Below are positions 1 through 7,856 of a stretch of 64,000 nucleotides of DNA, piece after piece. The DNA is from Gallionellales bacterium 39-52-133. GTDB lineage: Bacteria > Pseudomonadota > Gammaproteobacteria > Burkholderiales > Gallionellaceae. Within the stretch, counting starts at the first letter, position 1, and every line of letters starts with the position of its first letter. The stretch covers positions 460,267 through 524,266 of the forward strand of contig NCJL01000002.1 of NCBI GenBank assembly GCA_002278935.1, read 5' to 3'. The position numbers and the translations under genes are program-made. Under the pieces are notes generated by a model that worked only from the letters and a program-made list of their open reading frames with translations, ran no database searches and was not told the DNA's origin.

Positions 1-930
1 ATTCTGGCGGCCGGCGAGCCGATCAAACTGGATGAGCTGGGCTTGTCGGTACACAATCTTGCAACCCTTAAATCGATCATTACCAAACCATACGGCCTGT
101 TTTTTGTGTGCGGCCCGACCGGTTCCGGTAAAACGACCACCCTGCATTCAGTGCTGGGCTATATCAACAAACCGGAAACCAAAATATGGACGGCGGAAGA
201 CCCGGTTGAAATTACGCAGAAAGGCTTGCGCCAGGTTCAGATCAACAAAAAAGCCGGCATGGACTTTGCCACCATCATGAAAGCCTTCCTGCGTTGCGAT
301 CCTGACGTGATTATGGTGGGCGAGATGCGCGATAAGGAAACGGTCTCTATCGGTATCGAAGCCTCGCTCACGGGCCATCTGGTGTTTGCCACGCTGCACA
401 CCAACAGCGCGCCAGAATCGATTACACGTTTGCTGGATATGGGCATGGATCCCTTTAACTTCGCCGACGCAATCCTGGGTATTCTGGCGCAGCGTCTGAC
501 CAAGCGCCTTTGCAAAAAATGCAAAGTGCCGCATATTGCAACTCAGGATGAAATCAAGTCATTGCTGACCGAATACGCCCAGGAATTGAACAATACCCCA
601 AAATGGAAACGTGACCCCAATGCCGCTTTCAAGGAGTTGTATGCCGAGTGGGTCAAACTGTTTGCGGACAATAAGGGACAGTTTACACTGTATGAAAAAG
701 TAGGCTGTCCGGAGTGCTCGGACACGGGTTACCGTGGCCGTGTGGGCCTGCATGAGTTGCTGGTAGGGTCAGATCCACTGAAAAAGCAGATTCAGGAGCA
801 TGCCCGTGTTGCAGAGTTGTTTGCAACTGCGCTGGAGGAAGGAATGCGCACCCTCAAGCAGGATGGTATTGAAAAAGTTTTGTCCGGTGCAACCGACATG
901 CATCAGGTACGCGCTGTCTGCATTAAATAG
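1..930 (+). CDS. GspE/PilB-family secretion/pilus assembly ATPase, 3' part
   Basis: The gene is cut by the window edge: frame 1 is open from base 1, so only the C-terminal 309 residues are present. These ATPases form cytoplasmic hexamers that drive assembly of type IV pili or type II secretion pseudopili. Visible motifs are a Walker A (GPTGSGKTT, bases 115-141), an Asp box, a Walker B (DPDVIMVGEMRD), a His box (TLHTNSAPESITRL) and a C-terminal zinc-type tetracysteine (CKKC then CPEC). An insertion of about 50 residues lies between the two Cys pairs. The next gene encodes a c-di-GMP phosphodiesterase and pilin genes follow, so a pilus role is likely, but GspE and PilB cannot be separated from this fragment. 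Confidence 0.9.
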   Translation: MLAAGEPIKLDELGLSVHNLATLKSIITKPYGLFFVCGPTGSGKTTTLHSVLGYINKPETKIWTAEDPVEITQKGLRQVQINKKAGMDFATIMKAFLRCDPDVIMVGEMRDKETVSIGIEASLTGHLVFATLHTNSAPESITRLLDMGMDPFNFADAILGILAQRLTKRLCKKCKVPHIATQDEIKSLLTEYAQELNNTPKWKRDPNAAFKELYAEWVKLFADNKGQFTLYEKVGCPECSDTGYRGRVGLHELLVGSDPLKKQIQEHARVAELFATALEEGMRTLKQDGIEKVLSGATDMHQVRAVCIK

Positions 931-981
931 ACATTTGCCGGGCATGAAAATTTACAGGGCCGTGGAGTGCAAGGCTGAAAA

Positions 982-2634
982 ATGAGTCACGCAGAGTCAA
1001 TCATGCCGCAAGGCAATGCCATGTTAAACAGGCTGGAAGAGCTGAATGCCATCGGCATTGCACTCTCCAGTGAGCGTGACATCAACCGCCTGCTGGACAC
1101 CATACTGCTTGCCGCAATGCGCATCACCCACGCAGATGCCGGAACCCTTTATCTGCTTGAGCCTGACAAGCAGGAACTGACCTTTGAAATCATGCGCACC
1201 AATTCGCTGGGCAAGGCTTTTGGCGGCACCACGGGTAAGCCCATTCCATCATCGGTATTCCCCATCCAGCTTTACAAGGACGGTGTAGCCAATCACAGCA
1301 TGGTGGTGGCGCATGCTGCGTTAAGCGGGAAATCGATCAATATTCCCGATGCCTATAAAGCTGAAGGTTTTGACTTTTCCGGCACCAAGGGCTTTGATAA
1401 AAAGAGCGGCTATCGATCGACTTCGTTTCTGGCTGTGCCGATGCGCAACCATGAAAATGAAATTATTGGTGTGGTGCAACTGATCAATTCCATGGACCGC
1501 AGCACGGGAGCTATCGTGGCTTTCTCACGGCAGGAACAAAGCCTGCTGGAGTCGCTTTCCTCCCAGGCTGCCATCGCGCTGACCAACCGCCGCCTGATCC
1601 AGCAAATGGAAGATCTTTTTGAATCTTTCATTAACCTCATCAATGCCGCAATCGACGACAAGTCTCCCTACACTGGCGGGCACTGCGAGCGCGTACCGGC
1701 GCTCACCATGATGCTGGCCGATGCGGTCAATCGCACGTCACAAGGGCCGCTCAAAGATTTTGTGATGACCGAGCGCGACCGTTATGAGCTTAAAATCGCC
1801 GGACTGTTGCATGACTGCGGCAAGATCACCACGCCGGTACACGTGGTGGATAAATCGACCAAACTGGAAACCATCTTTGACCGCATCAAACTGATTGATA
1901 CTCGTTTTGAAGTGCTCAAGCGCGATGTTGAAATCAGGATGTTGCGAAACCTTCAGGATACAGGGCTCGAACCTGAAGAGGTGCGGCAGTTGCGCCTTGA
2001 TTTCGAAGAAAGAGCGCGGCAACTGGATGATGATCGCGAATTCTTGCGCCATTGCAATATAGGCTCGGAAAAAATGGACGCGGCGCATCAGGAGCGCGTG
2101 CATCGCATTGCCGCCTATACCTGGCGCAATGAAGCCGGAGAAGAAGCCAGCTTCCTCAGTGCAGACGAGCTGGATAATCTCAATATCCGTGCAGGCACAC
2201 TAACCGAAGCCGAGCGCCAGATCATTAACCATCATATCGATGTCACCATCAAAATGCTGGAATCGCTGCCATGGCCCAAGCATCTGCAAAAAGTGCCGGA
2301 ATACGCCGGTGGACACCATGAACGCATGGATGGCAAAGGTTATCCAAAGGGGCTGACACGCGAGCAGATGTCGGTGCAGGCGCGTGTAATGGGCATTGCC
2401 GACATCTTCGAGGCGCTTACCGCCAAAGATCGGCCTTATAAACAAGGCAAGACGCTGACCGAGTCGCTGACTATCCTGGGCAAATTCAAGGAAAACGGCC
2501 ACATTGATCCGGACTTGTTTGATGTATTTGTGCGGGAAAAAGTCTATCTGGAATATGCAAAACAGTTTCTGGGGCAGGAGCAGATTGATGAAGTGGATGA
2601 AAGCCGGATACCGGGTTATTCTCAATTGCCCTGA
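982..2634 (+). CDS. GAF domain HD-GYP c-di-GMP phosphodiesterase
   Basis: This 550-residue cytoplasmic protein has an N-terminal GAF sensor domain (about residues 20-205) and a C-terminal HD-GYP domain. The metal-binding HD pair is at HDCGK (about 277-281). The later HHERMDGKGYP motif (about 445-455) is the GYP signature of enzymes that linearise cyclic di-GMP. Between the HD and GYP motifs there is a charged helical insertion of about 100 residues. The gene starts 51 bases after the secretion ATPase and precedes the pilins, which suggests second-messenger control of pili. No membrane segment is seen, so the GAF domain would sense an internal ligand. The family call is firm; the ligand is unknown. 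Confidence 0.92.
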   Translation: MSHAESIMPQGNAMLNRLEELNAIGIALSSERDINRLLDTILLAAMRITHADAGTLYLLEPDKQELTFEIMRTNSLGKAFGGTTGKPIPSSVFPIQLYKDGVANHSMVVAHAALSGKSINIPDAYKAEGFDFSGTKGFDKKSGYRSTSFLAVPMRNHENEIIGVVQLINSMDRSTGAIVAFSRQEQSLLESLSSQAAIALTNRRLIQQMEDLFESFINLINAAIDDKSPYTGGHCERVPALTMMLADAVNRTSQGPLKDFVMTERDRYELKIAGLLHDCGKITTPVHVVDKSTKLETIFDRIKLIDTRFEVLKRDVEIRMLRNLQDTGLEPEEVRQLRLDFEERARQLDDDREFLRHCNIGSEKMDAAHQERVHRIAAYTWRNEAGEEASFLSADELDNLNIRAGTLTEAERQIINHHIDVTIKMLESLPWPKHLQKVPEYAGGHHERMDGKGYPKGLTREQMSVQARVMGIADIFEALTAKDRPYKQGKTLTESLTILGKFKENGHIDPDLFDVFVREKVYLEYAKQFLGQEQIDEVDESRIPGYSQLP

Positions 2635-2649
2635 ACGAGGGCATTGAGG

Positions 2650-2677
2650 TGACAAAAATTGTCAGTTAGAGTGACAC
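2650..2677 (+). promoter_or_regulatory. possible activator (PilR-type) binding site upstream of pilin
   Basis: A palindrome, TGACAAAAATTGTCA (2650-2664), is followed by GTGACAC (2671-2677), which contains GTGTC on the other strand. PilR sites described in Pseudomonas contain C/G-TGTC. The sites lie about 95-125 bases before the sigma-54 element, a normal distance for an enhancer. Assignment to PilR is inference. Confidence 0.4.
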
Positions 2678-2771
2678 AAAATGAAGTGTTATTTCTCTTG
2701 CAGTCTCTATCACACTGGTCGTAAACTCCGCAGCACAGTAAATACAAGGAATTGGCCGATTCTGAATTTTC

Positions 2772-2787
2772 TGGCACGCATCCTGCT
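2772..2787 (+). promoter_or_regulatory. sigma-54 promoter of the first pilin gene
   Basis: TGGCACGCATCCTGCT carries the -24 GG (2773-2774) and the -12 GC (2785-2786) with exactly ten bases between them, the defining spacing of sigma-54 promoters. It lies 55 bases before the pilin start. Transcription would begin near 2798. Pilin genes are a classic RpoN/PilR target. Confidence 0.8.
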
Positions 2788-2841
2788 TTAACTAAACTAC
2801 ACACCCCGTGTGTTTAATCTAACTTTCGGAGGAGCACTATC

Positions 2842-3243
2842 ATGAAAAAAGTACAACAAGGTTTTACATTGATTGAATTAATGATCGTTGTGGCAATTAT
2901 CGGTATTCTGGCTGCGGTGGCGATCCCGGCTTATCAGGATTACATTGCTAAATCCAAGTGGGGCGCGGCTAACTCGGAAGTGGCAGGCATTAAACAAAAT
3001 TATGATGCTCAAATTGCCAGTCCTGCCACAGATGCAGCTGGCGCTATCATTCCTCCCGCTATGGGATTCGGAGCGGCCGAATCACTTGGTTTTTCTGCAG
3101 CTGCTACAGCTAACTGCACGGTGACGGTCACTAATCTGGCTAATTCGGCTGCAACGCTTCGATCTGTAAATGGTGAGTGGACTTGTGCATCTACCGTGGC
3201 ACAGCGTTTCATCGGTGCAGTAGGAATTTGCGATGGCGTTTAA
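2842..3243 (+). CDS. pilA: type IV major pilin (first copy)
   Basis: A 133-residue type IVa pilin. It has a short positively charged leader, then the prepilin peptidase site (G before [20 protein letters not shown]) with the Glu at mature position 5, and a hydrophobic helix used for fibre packing. Two Cys in the C-terminal part (WTC and GIC) fit the disulfide-bounded D-region. A strong ribosome site (GGAGGA) precedes the ATG. Compared with the second copy, this one lacks eleven codons just after ATL, in frame, so it is an intact but shortened D-region variant. It is expressed from the sigma-54 promoter upstream and ends at a terminator 45 bases downstream. Confidence 0.93.
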   Translation: MKKVQQGFTLIELMIVVAIIGILAAVAIPAYQDYIAKSKWGAANSEVAGIKQNYDAQIASPATDAAGAIIPPAMGFGAAESLGFSAAATANCTVTVTNLANSAATLRSVNGEWTCASTVAQRFIGAVGICDGV

Positions 3244-3287
3244 CAACGAAAAGGGATGTGGTAAGACCTTTTCCTAAGTGCAAAATG

Positions 3288-3310
3288 ACCCCTCTATGAG
3301 GGGTTTTTTT
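3288..3310 (+). terminator. rho-independent terminator after the first pilin
   Basis: The stem ACCCCTC / GAGGGGT with a three-base loop is followed by a run of six further Ts. It separates the two pilin genes, so the second copy needs its own promoter. No sigma-54 element was seen before the second copy. Confidence 0.9.
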
Positions 3311-3399
3311 GTATCTACTGGGGCGACGTTGGATATGGAGAATATAAAATGGGCCATACGCGTTATGGTTGGCTAGCCAAGTAATAAAGGAGTATTTAC

Positions 3400-3833
3400 A
3401 TGAAGAACATTCAAAAAGGGTTTACCCTGATCGAACTGATGATCGTGGTTGCAATTATCGGTATTCTGGCTGCAGTGGCAATTCCGGCTTATCAGGATTA
3501 CATTGCTAAATCCAAGTGGGGCGCGGCAAACGCGGAAGTGGCAAGCATCAAGCTGAACTACAATGCTCAAATTGCCAACCCTGTGCTTAATGCAGCTGGC
3601 GTTATCATCCCTCCCGCTTTGGGATTCGGAGCGGCCGAATCACTTGGTTTTTCTGCAGCTGCTACAGCTAACTGCACGGTGACGGTCACTAATCTGGCTA
3701 ATTCGGCTGCAACGCTTCAACGGTTGCAGGTAATACTATTACTTGGTCCCGATCTGTAGATGGTGAGTGGTCTTGTGCATCTACGGTGGCGCAACGTTTC
3801 ATCGGCGCAGTAGGAATTTGCGATGGCGCGTAA
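3400..3833 (+). pseudogene. type IV pilin, second copy, frameshifted
   Basis: This is a tandem duplicate of the upstream pilin, with the same leader and N-terminal helix and a 99-base stretch (3620-3718) identical to 3062-3160. The frame opened by the ATG ends at 3759 with an unrelated tail. Shifting frame near 3716-3718 restores a normal pilin end ([18 protein letters not shown] and then GICDGA, stop at 3831-3833). One missing T in acgcttcaa explains the shift. The copy keeps eleven codons that the first copy has lost. It is either a genuine pseudogene, a phase-variable or donor copy, or a sequencing error. A good ribosome site (AAAGGAG) precedes the ATG. Confidence 0.8.
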
Positions 3834-4009
3834 AAACGAAAGTTGAGTGATTCGTCTTGTCGCTAACGGTAGGAAAGTTGGATTTTTCATTCGGCTAGAT
3901 TTTTGATTGCAACCGAATAGGATAGCCCACTAACCGTTGCAGTCAAGCTCAAATCCAGTTCAGTTTTTCCCCCAGTCGCACTTGGCCAGTGTCAGCAATG
4001 ACTCCAAAA

Positions 4010-4795
4010 TCAAATCGACCGTTGCGGAAATGCGAAAGACTTGCCAGACACCATAGAAATAGGGGACAGGCCACGTTTTATACAATTATATGGCAGACTA
4101 AGTTCACTTCCTGCTTCATGTTTATTATTGGTTCTTGCCCGGCTTGCTCGCCTACCTAACGCGATTTCAATTTCCTGCTGGAATCGATCATTACCCAATG
4201 CAAAATTACCATTCGTTGCTTTGCAAATCTGTCCAACAATTTTTTCATCAAGCTGTGCATAGAACAACGCTCGATATGCTTCTAGCCGTTCAGTCTCGTT
4301 AAGTGCCAGTCGAAGATATTCATCCTGTGGCGTTATTAGGCTGCTGGTTTTGCCTAAAGCATTTGCATGATAGCTTGTCCAACGAAAATCCTGCGGCCTG
4401 TTCACCATTTCTGCCCGTACCGGATTAAGTTCAATATCGCGATCACAGGCTAGAACTTAAGCTTCGGTCTTGGTCAGGCAGGAGCGAAACCTTCCCTCCT
4501 ACAATGTACCACTGTGTTTATAGGAACGGTTGATATATTGCACATATCGCTGTCCAAGATGTTTCATCAACAAGGATGCGCTGTCCAGCCGTTCAGGTGT
4601 GAGCAGTAAATGTACGTGGTTAGTCATCAGCACATAAGCATGGATAGCACAGTCGAACTTGGTTGCCAGTTCTTCCAGGTAATAAAGGTAGAACTGGAAA
4701 TCGTCTTCAGCATAAAAACATGCTGAGCGGTTATTGCCTCGCTGGATGATGTGCCAAGGGATGCCGAGAATGGAAAGGCGAGCACGACGAGGCAT
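4010..4795 (-). pseudogene. REP-associated tyrosine (Y1) transposase, two stop codons
   Basis: The reading frame runs on the minus strand from MPRRARLSI to 4010 and is interrupted by two in-frame stops: a TAG where the family has Trp (after SGTL, about 4501) and a TAA where it has Tyr (in the EAYVLA region, about 4455). The segment between them still reads WEGRFRS-like and DRDIELNPVRAEMVNRP, which is conserved in RAYT proteins. The HUH-type motif NHVHLL is intact (HxH). Such single-strand transposases are linked to REP/REPIN palindromes. The two stops with no frameshift suggest recent inactivation or, less likely, two base errors. Confidence 0.85.
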
Positions 4796-4978
4796 TGGGT
4801 TGGTTAAGTATTTAAGATGGCGGGATGATCATAAAATGTGGTCTGTTTCATATTTTACTATTTTATAAAAGGCTGAAAAAAGACGATCAGGCAATAATAC
4901 AGATGATAAAAAGTTGCGAGTTAAAGAATATTGCAGCTTGCATGATCGTGGGTATGTCTCAACAAAAAAGATAACAAC

Positions 4979-6370
4979 TCAGTGGTTCTTTTCCTGCGCC
5001 GCCGCAAATTCACGAAATTGCCTCAGTTCTGTTTCAATCGTCGACAGTTCCTGAAAATTGGTACCGGCTTTTTTGGCCAGTTCCAGTTGCTCGATGGCGC
5101 CGCGGAGGTTGCCATTCAGCAGGTAATAATAAGCGATTGCATGGTGCTCTTCCTGATGCCTGCCCAGCGCTGCATAGGTGCGCGCCTGAAGCTCGTATAA
5201 GTGCGCATCATTTGGATGCAAGGCAACTTGCTGGTTGAGCAGAGTGACGGCGTCGCCATAGCGTTTATTCTGTAGCAGTACTTCGCTGTAATCATAAATG
5301 AGCGCGCGGTGTTGCGGGAAGTTCTGCGTGGCAGTGCGATAAAAGGCAACGATATCCTTGTCGTTGATTGCGCCTGCGCGGCGCAGTTGGCCGGCCAGGG
5401 TGGTAATCATTGCGTTAGTCTGCACATGCTTGCGCAGCGGGGTGAATTCCCTGGCGGCAAGTTCGAGCTCGCGGGTTTTTAGCAGGGCATTGACCAGGCC
5501 ATAGCGCTGTGCCACAGGGTTGCCAAATTTTTGTTTGCCCAGTGCTGCATTGAAATAAGCGATAGCTTGTTGCGGATTTTTTTGCAGGGTGTGCAGCTTG
5601 GCGCGCACGAGATGAAAATCCAGACTGCTGGCAACCGGGCGGTAGGGCAATTGTTGCACGCGGTTTGCCACATCGGCGACACGTTCATTGGTGACCGGGT
5701 GGGTGCGCAGATAGGTGGGTGTGTTGCCCTCCAGCAGGCGGCTGGATTTTTGCAGCCGTTCAAAAAAAGTGGGCATGGCACGCGTGTCAAAACCGGATTT
5801 TTGCAGAATGGAAAGGCCAATCCGGTCTGCCTCCTGCTCGTGCACGCGGGTGAAATTTATTTGTCGTTGTATGCCCACCGCCTGCACGCCGGCAATGGAA
5901 GCCATCGCGGCATCGGGATTGCTGCGCGCGGATAAAATCGCGGCGGCAATGAGTGCCATAGACGCGAGCGAGTCAAACTTTTGCCCGGCAATCAAGCGCG
6001 CAATATGATGCTGTGTAACGTGTGCTATTTCATGGCTGAGTACTGAGGCAAGCTCGGACTCGCTTTGTGAGGTGAGGATCAGTCCTGTATTGACGCCGAT
6101 AAAGCCGCCGGGCATCGCGAAGGCATTGATGGCATTGTCGTTAATGGCAAAAAATTCAAAAGGCTGCCCCGGTTCGCTGCTGTTAAGCACCAGCGAACCG
6201 CCCAGCAAATTCAGGTAATCGGCAACTTCCGCGTCATTCAGATAGCTTTTAATCTGGCGTTCCTGCTGGGGCGAAATAACCTCCTGCGAAACATCTCCCA
6301 GGTCGGGTAAACCTTCCGCATGGCTGAATAGCGCGGTGGAGCAGAGCACAGCAAACATCAATTTTTTCAT
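4979..6370 (-). CDS. bepA: periplasmic M48 metalloprotease with TPRs (BepA-like)
   Basis: A 463-residue protein with an N-terminal signal peptide (cleavage near SHA-EG). The zinc protease motif HEIAH (residues 113-117) and a downstream EQEAD glutamate ligand mark an M48 peptidase. The C-terminal half (about 260-455) is built of tetratricopeptide repeats, the architecture of BepA/YfgC, which works at the BAM complex and LptD to degrade or assemble outer-membrane proteins. It is a single gene divergent from the kinase gene. Other genes here (lptFG, pmbA) fit envelope quality control. The orthology to BepA rests on architecture and motif, not on an alignment. Confidence 0.85.
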   Translation of the reverse strand: MKKLMFAVLCSTALFSHAEGLPDLGDVSQEVISPQQERQIKSYLNDAEVADYLNLLGGSLVLNSSEPGQPFEFFAINDNAINAFAMPGGFIGVNTGLILTSQSESELASVLSHEIAHVTQHHIARLIAGQKFDSLASMALIAAAILSARSNPDAAMASIAGVQAVGIQRQINFTRVHEQEADRIGLSILQKSGFDTRAMPTFFERLQKSSRLLEGNTPTYLRTHPVTNERVADVANRVQQLPYRPVASSLDFHLVRAKLHTLQKNPQQAIAYFNAALGKQKFGNPVAQRYGLVNALLKTRELELAAREFTPLRKHVQTNAMITTLAGQLRRAGAINDKDIVAFYRTATQNFPQHRALIYDYSEVLLQNKRYGDAVTLLNQQVALHPNDAHLYELQARTYAALGRHQEEHHAIAYYYLLNGNLRGAIEQLELAKKAGTNFQELSTIETELRQFREFAAAQEKNH

Positions 6371-6464
6371 GCCAATATGATAACCCGTTTATGTTTTAGT
6401 TCCCACTGAGGGCGAGCGCGCTCAAGCAGGGTAAATCCGATTATTTACGTGGTAATATTAGCCA

Positions 6465-6478
6465 TTCATGATCATGAA
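6465..6478. promoter_or_regulatory. 14-bp perfect palindrome before the kinase gene
   Basis: TTCATGATCATGAA is a perfect palindrome in the 140-base divergent region between the protease gene and the kinase gene, 32 bases before the chosen kinase ATG and just before an alternative GTG. It could be an operator for either gene; no regulator can be named. Confidence 0.35.
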
Positions 6479-6510
6479 GGGTTGTGGTCGCTGTTACTGG
6501 TGGATTATCT

Positions 6511-7812
6511 ATGGACAAAATCGGCAAGTATAAAATAATCAAGGAATTGGGGCATGGCGCAACCAGCACGGTTTACCTCGCACATGATCCTGATACGCAG
6601 CAACAGGTCGCGTTAAAATTATTCAACCTCGATGTTCTGGTTGATAACGACCGCGCGAAAGCCTACCGCAAACTGTTGCTCAGCGAAGCCTCGCTGGCGG
6701 GTAAATTGTCGCACCCGCACATCGTGAAGATATTCGATGCTGTCATGGATGACGGCGAAATTAATTACATGGTGATGGAGTATGTCGAGGGTGAGAGCCT
6801 TGAAAAGCTGGCAGAAGTCGATCATCTGCTGCCGCTGGGCAATATTTCGGAGATTATCTACAAGTGCTGCAAGGCACTTGAATATGCGCAATACCAGGGC
6901 GTGATTCATCGCGATATCAAACCTGCCAATATCATGATCTGCGGCGATCATGACATCAAGATTTCGGACTTCGGCTCGGCGCTGATCGAAAGCCAGCAGA
7001 CCACGCAGGTGAGCGGCGTGGGCTCTCCGGCTTATATGTCGCCCGAGCAAATCAGGGAGCAGGCGCTCACACACCAGACCGATATTTATTCTCTCGCAGT
7101 GACGATGTACAGACTGCTGACCGGGAAGCTGCCGTTTGATGCGCGCAATAATTACAGCATGATTTACCAGATCATGAATATCGAACCGCCCCCTCCCAGC
7201 ACCTTCAGGCCCGAAATTCCGCATACGCTGGACAAGATCGTGATGCGCGCGATGCATAAGGATGTTGCGCACCGTTATCCGACCTGGGATGAATTTTCGC
7301 GCGATCTGGTGGGATTCTTCAGCAAGAAGGGAGTGCCGAAGGATGGCAAAATTGATACAGAAAAATTTGATACTTTGCGCGCACTCGCCTTTTTCAAGAA
7401 TTTCAGCGATGTGGAACTATGGGAAGTATTGCGTATCAGCGAATGGCGAAAAATTCATAAAGACGAGGTTGTCTTTAGCGATGGTGATGAGGGTGAGTCC
7501 TTGTTTGTGCTTGCGCATGGCACGGTCAAGGTGCTGAAGCAGGGGCGCTTGATGAATTTATTGCATCAGGGCGACTGTTTTGGCGAGATGGCGAATTTTG
7601 CAGAAAAGAAATCTACCCGTACCACAGATGTGTTGACCAAGACAGCCGTCACGCTGGTGGAAATAAAAATAAAGGTACTGGAAAAAACCTCGGCAGAATG
7701 CCGCTATCAATTCAGTGACGCATTGCTGCACTTGCTGGTCAAACGACTGAATGTGGCGAATACGCGCATCAGCCACTTGCTGGCCGAGCATGGTTCCGCA
7801 CCTGAAGAATAA
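6511..7812 (+). CDS. Ser/Thr protein kinase with C-terminal cyclic-nucleotide-binding domain
   Basis: A 433-residue fusion. Residues 7-270 are a Hanks-type kinase with a glycine-rich loop (GHGATSTVY), an ATP lysine (VALKLF, K36), an HRDIKPAN catalytic loop (133-140), DFG (153-155) and an APE-like SPEQ. Residues about 295-425 form a cAMP/CRP-type beta-roll sensor (FFKNFSDVELWEV, GDEGESLFVLAHG, GDCFGEM). No membrane span is present, unlike most bacterial kinases of this class, so it should act in the cytoplasm with activity tuned by the C-terminal domain. The ATG was chosen because the family begins close to the kinase fold; a GTG at 6484 would add nine residues. The nucleotide ligand is unproven. 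Confidence 0.9.
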   Translation: MDKIGKYKIIKELGHGATSTVYLAHDPDTQQQVALKLFNLDVLVDNDRAKAYRKLLLSEASLAGKLSHPHIVKIFDAVMDDGEINYMVMEYVEGESLEKLAEVDHLLPLGNISEIIYKCCKALEYAQYQGVIHRDIKPANIMICGDHDIKISDFGSALIESQQTTQVSGVGSPAYMSPEQIREQALTHQTDIYSLAVTMYRLLTGKLPFDARNNYSMIYQIMNIEPPPPSTFRPEIPHTLDKIVMRAMHKDVAHRYPTWDEFSRDLVGFFSKKGVPKDGKIDTEKFDTLRALAFFKNFSDVELWEVLRISEWRKIHKDEVVFSDGDEGESLFVLAHGTVKVLKQGRLMNLLHQGDCFGEMANFAEKKSTRTTDVLTKTAVTLVEIKIKVLEKTSAECRYQFSDALLHLLVKRLNVANTRISHLLAEHGSAPEE

Positions 7813-7824
7813 AGCTGCATTACC

Positions 7825-7856
7825 GCAGGGTGCGTCACACGCACCCTGCAATTTTT
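7825..7856 (+). terminator. terminator between convergent kinase gene and valS
   Basis: An 11-bp perfect stem (GCAGGGTGCGT / ACGCACCCTGC) with a three-base loop is followed by AATTTTT. It lies just after the kinase stop and touches the valS stop codon, so it serves the kinase gene and may also block read-through towards valS. Confidence 0.85.

Noticed and set aside
3834..4009. Possible small RNA or attachment site with ATTCGG/CCGAAT and AACGGT/ACCGTT pairs after the second pilin
   Set aside because: The pairs are short and separated by long loops; no tRNA or integrase is nearby.
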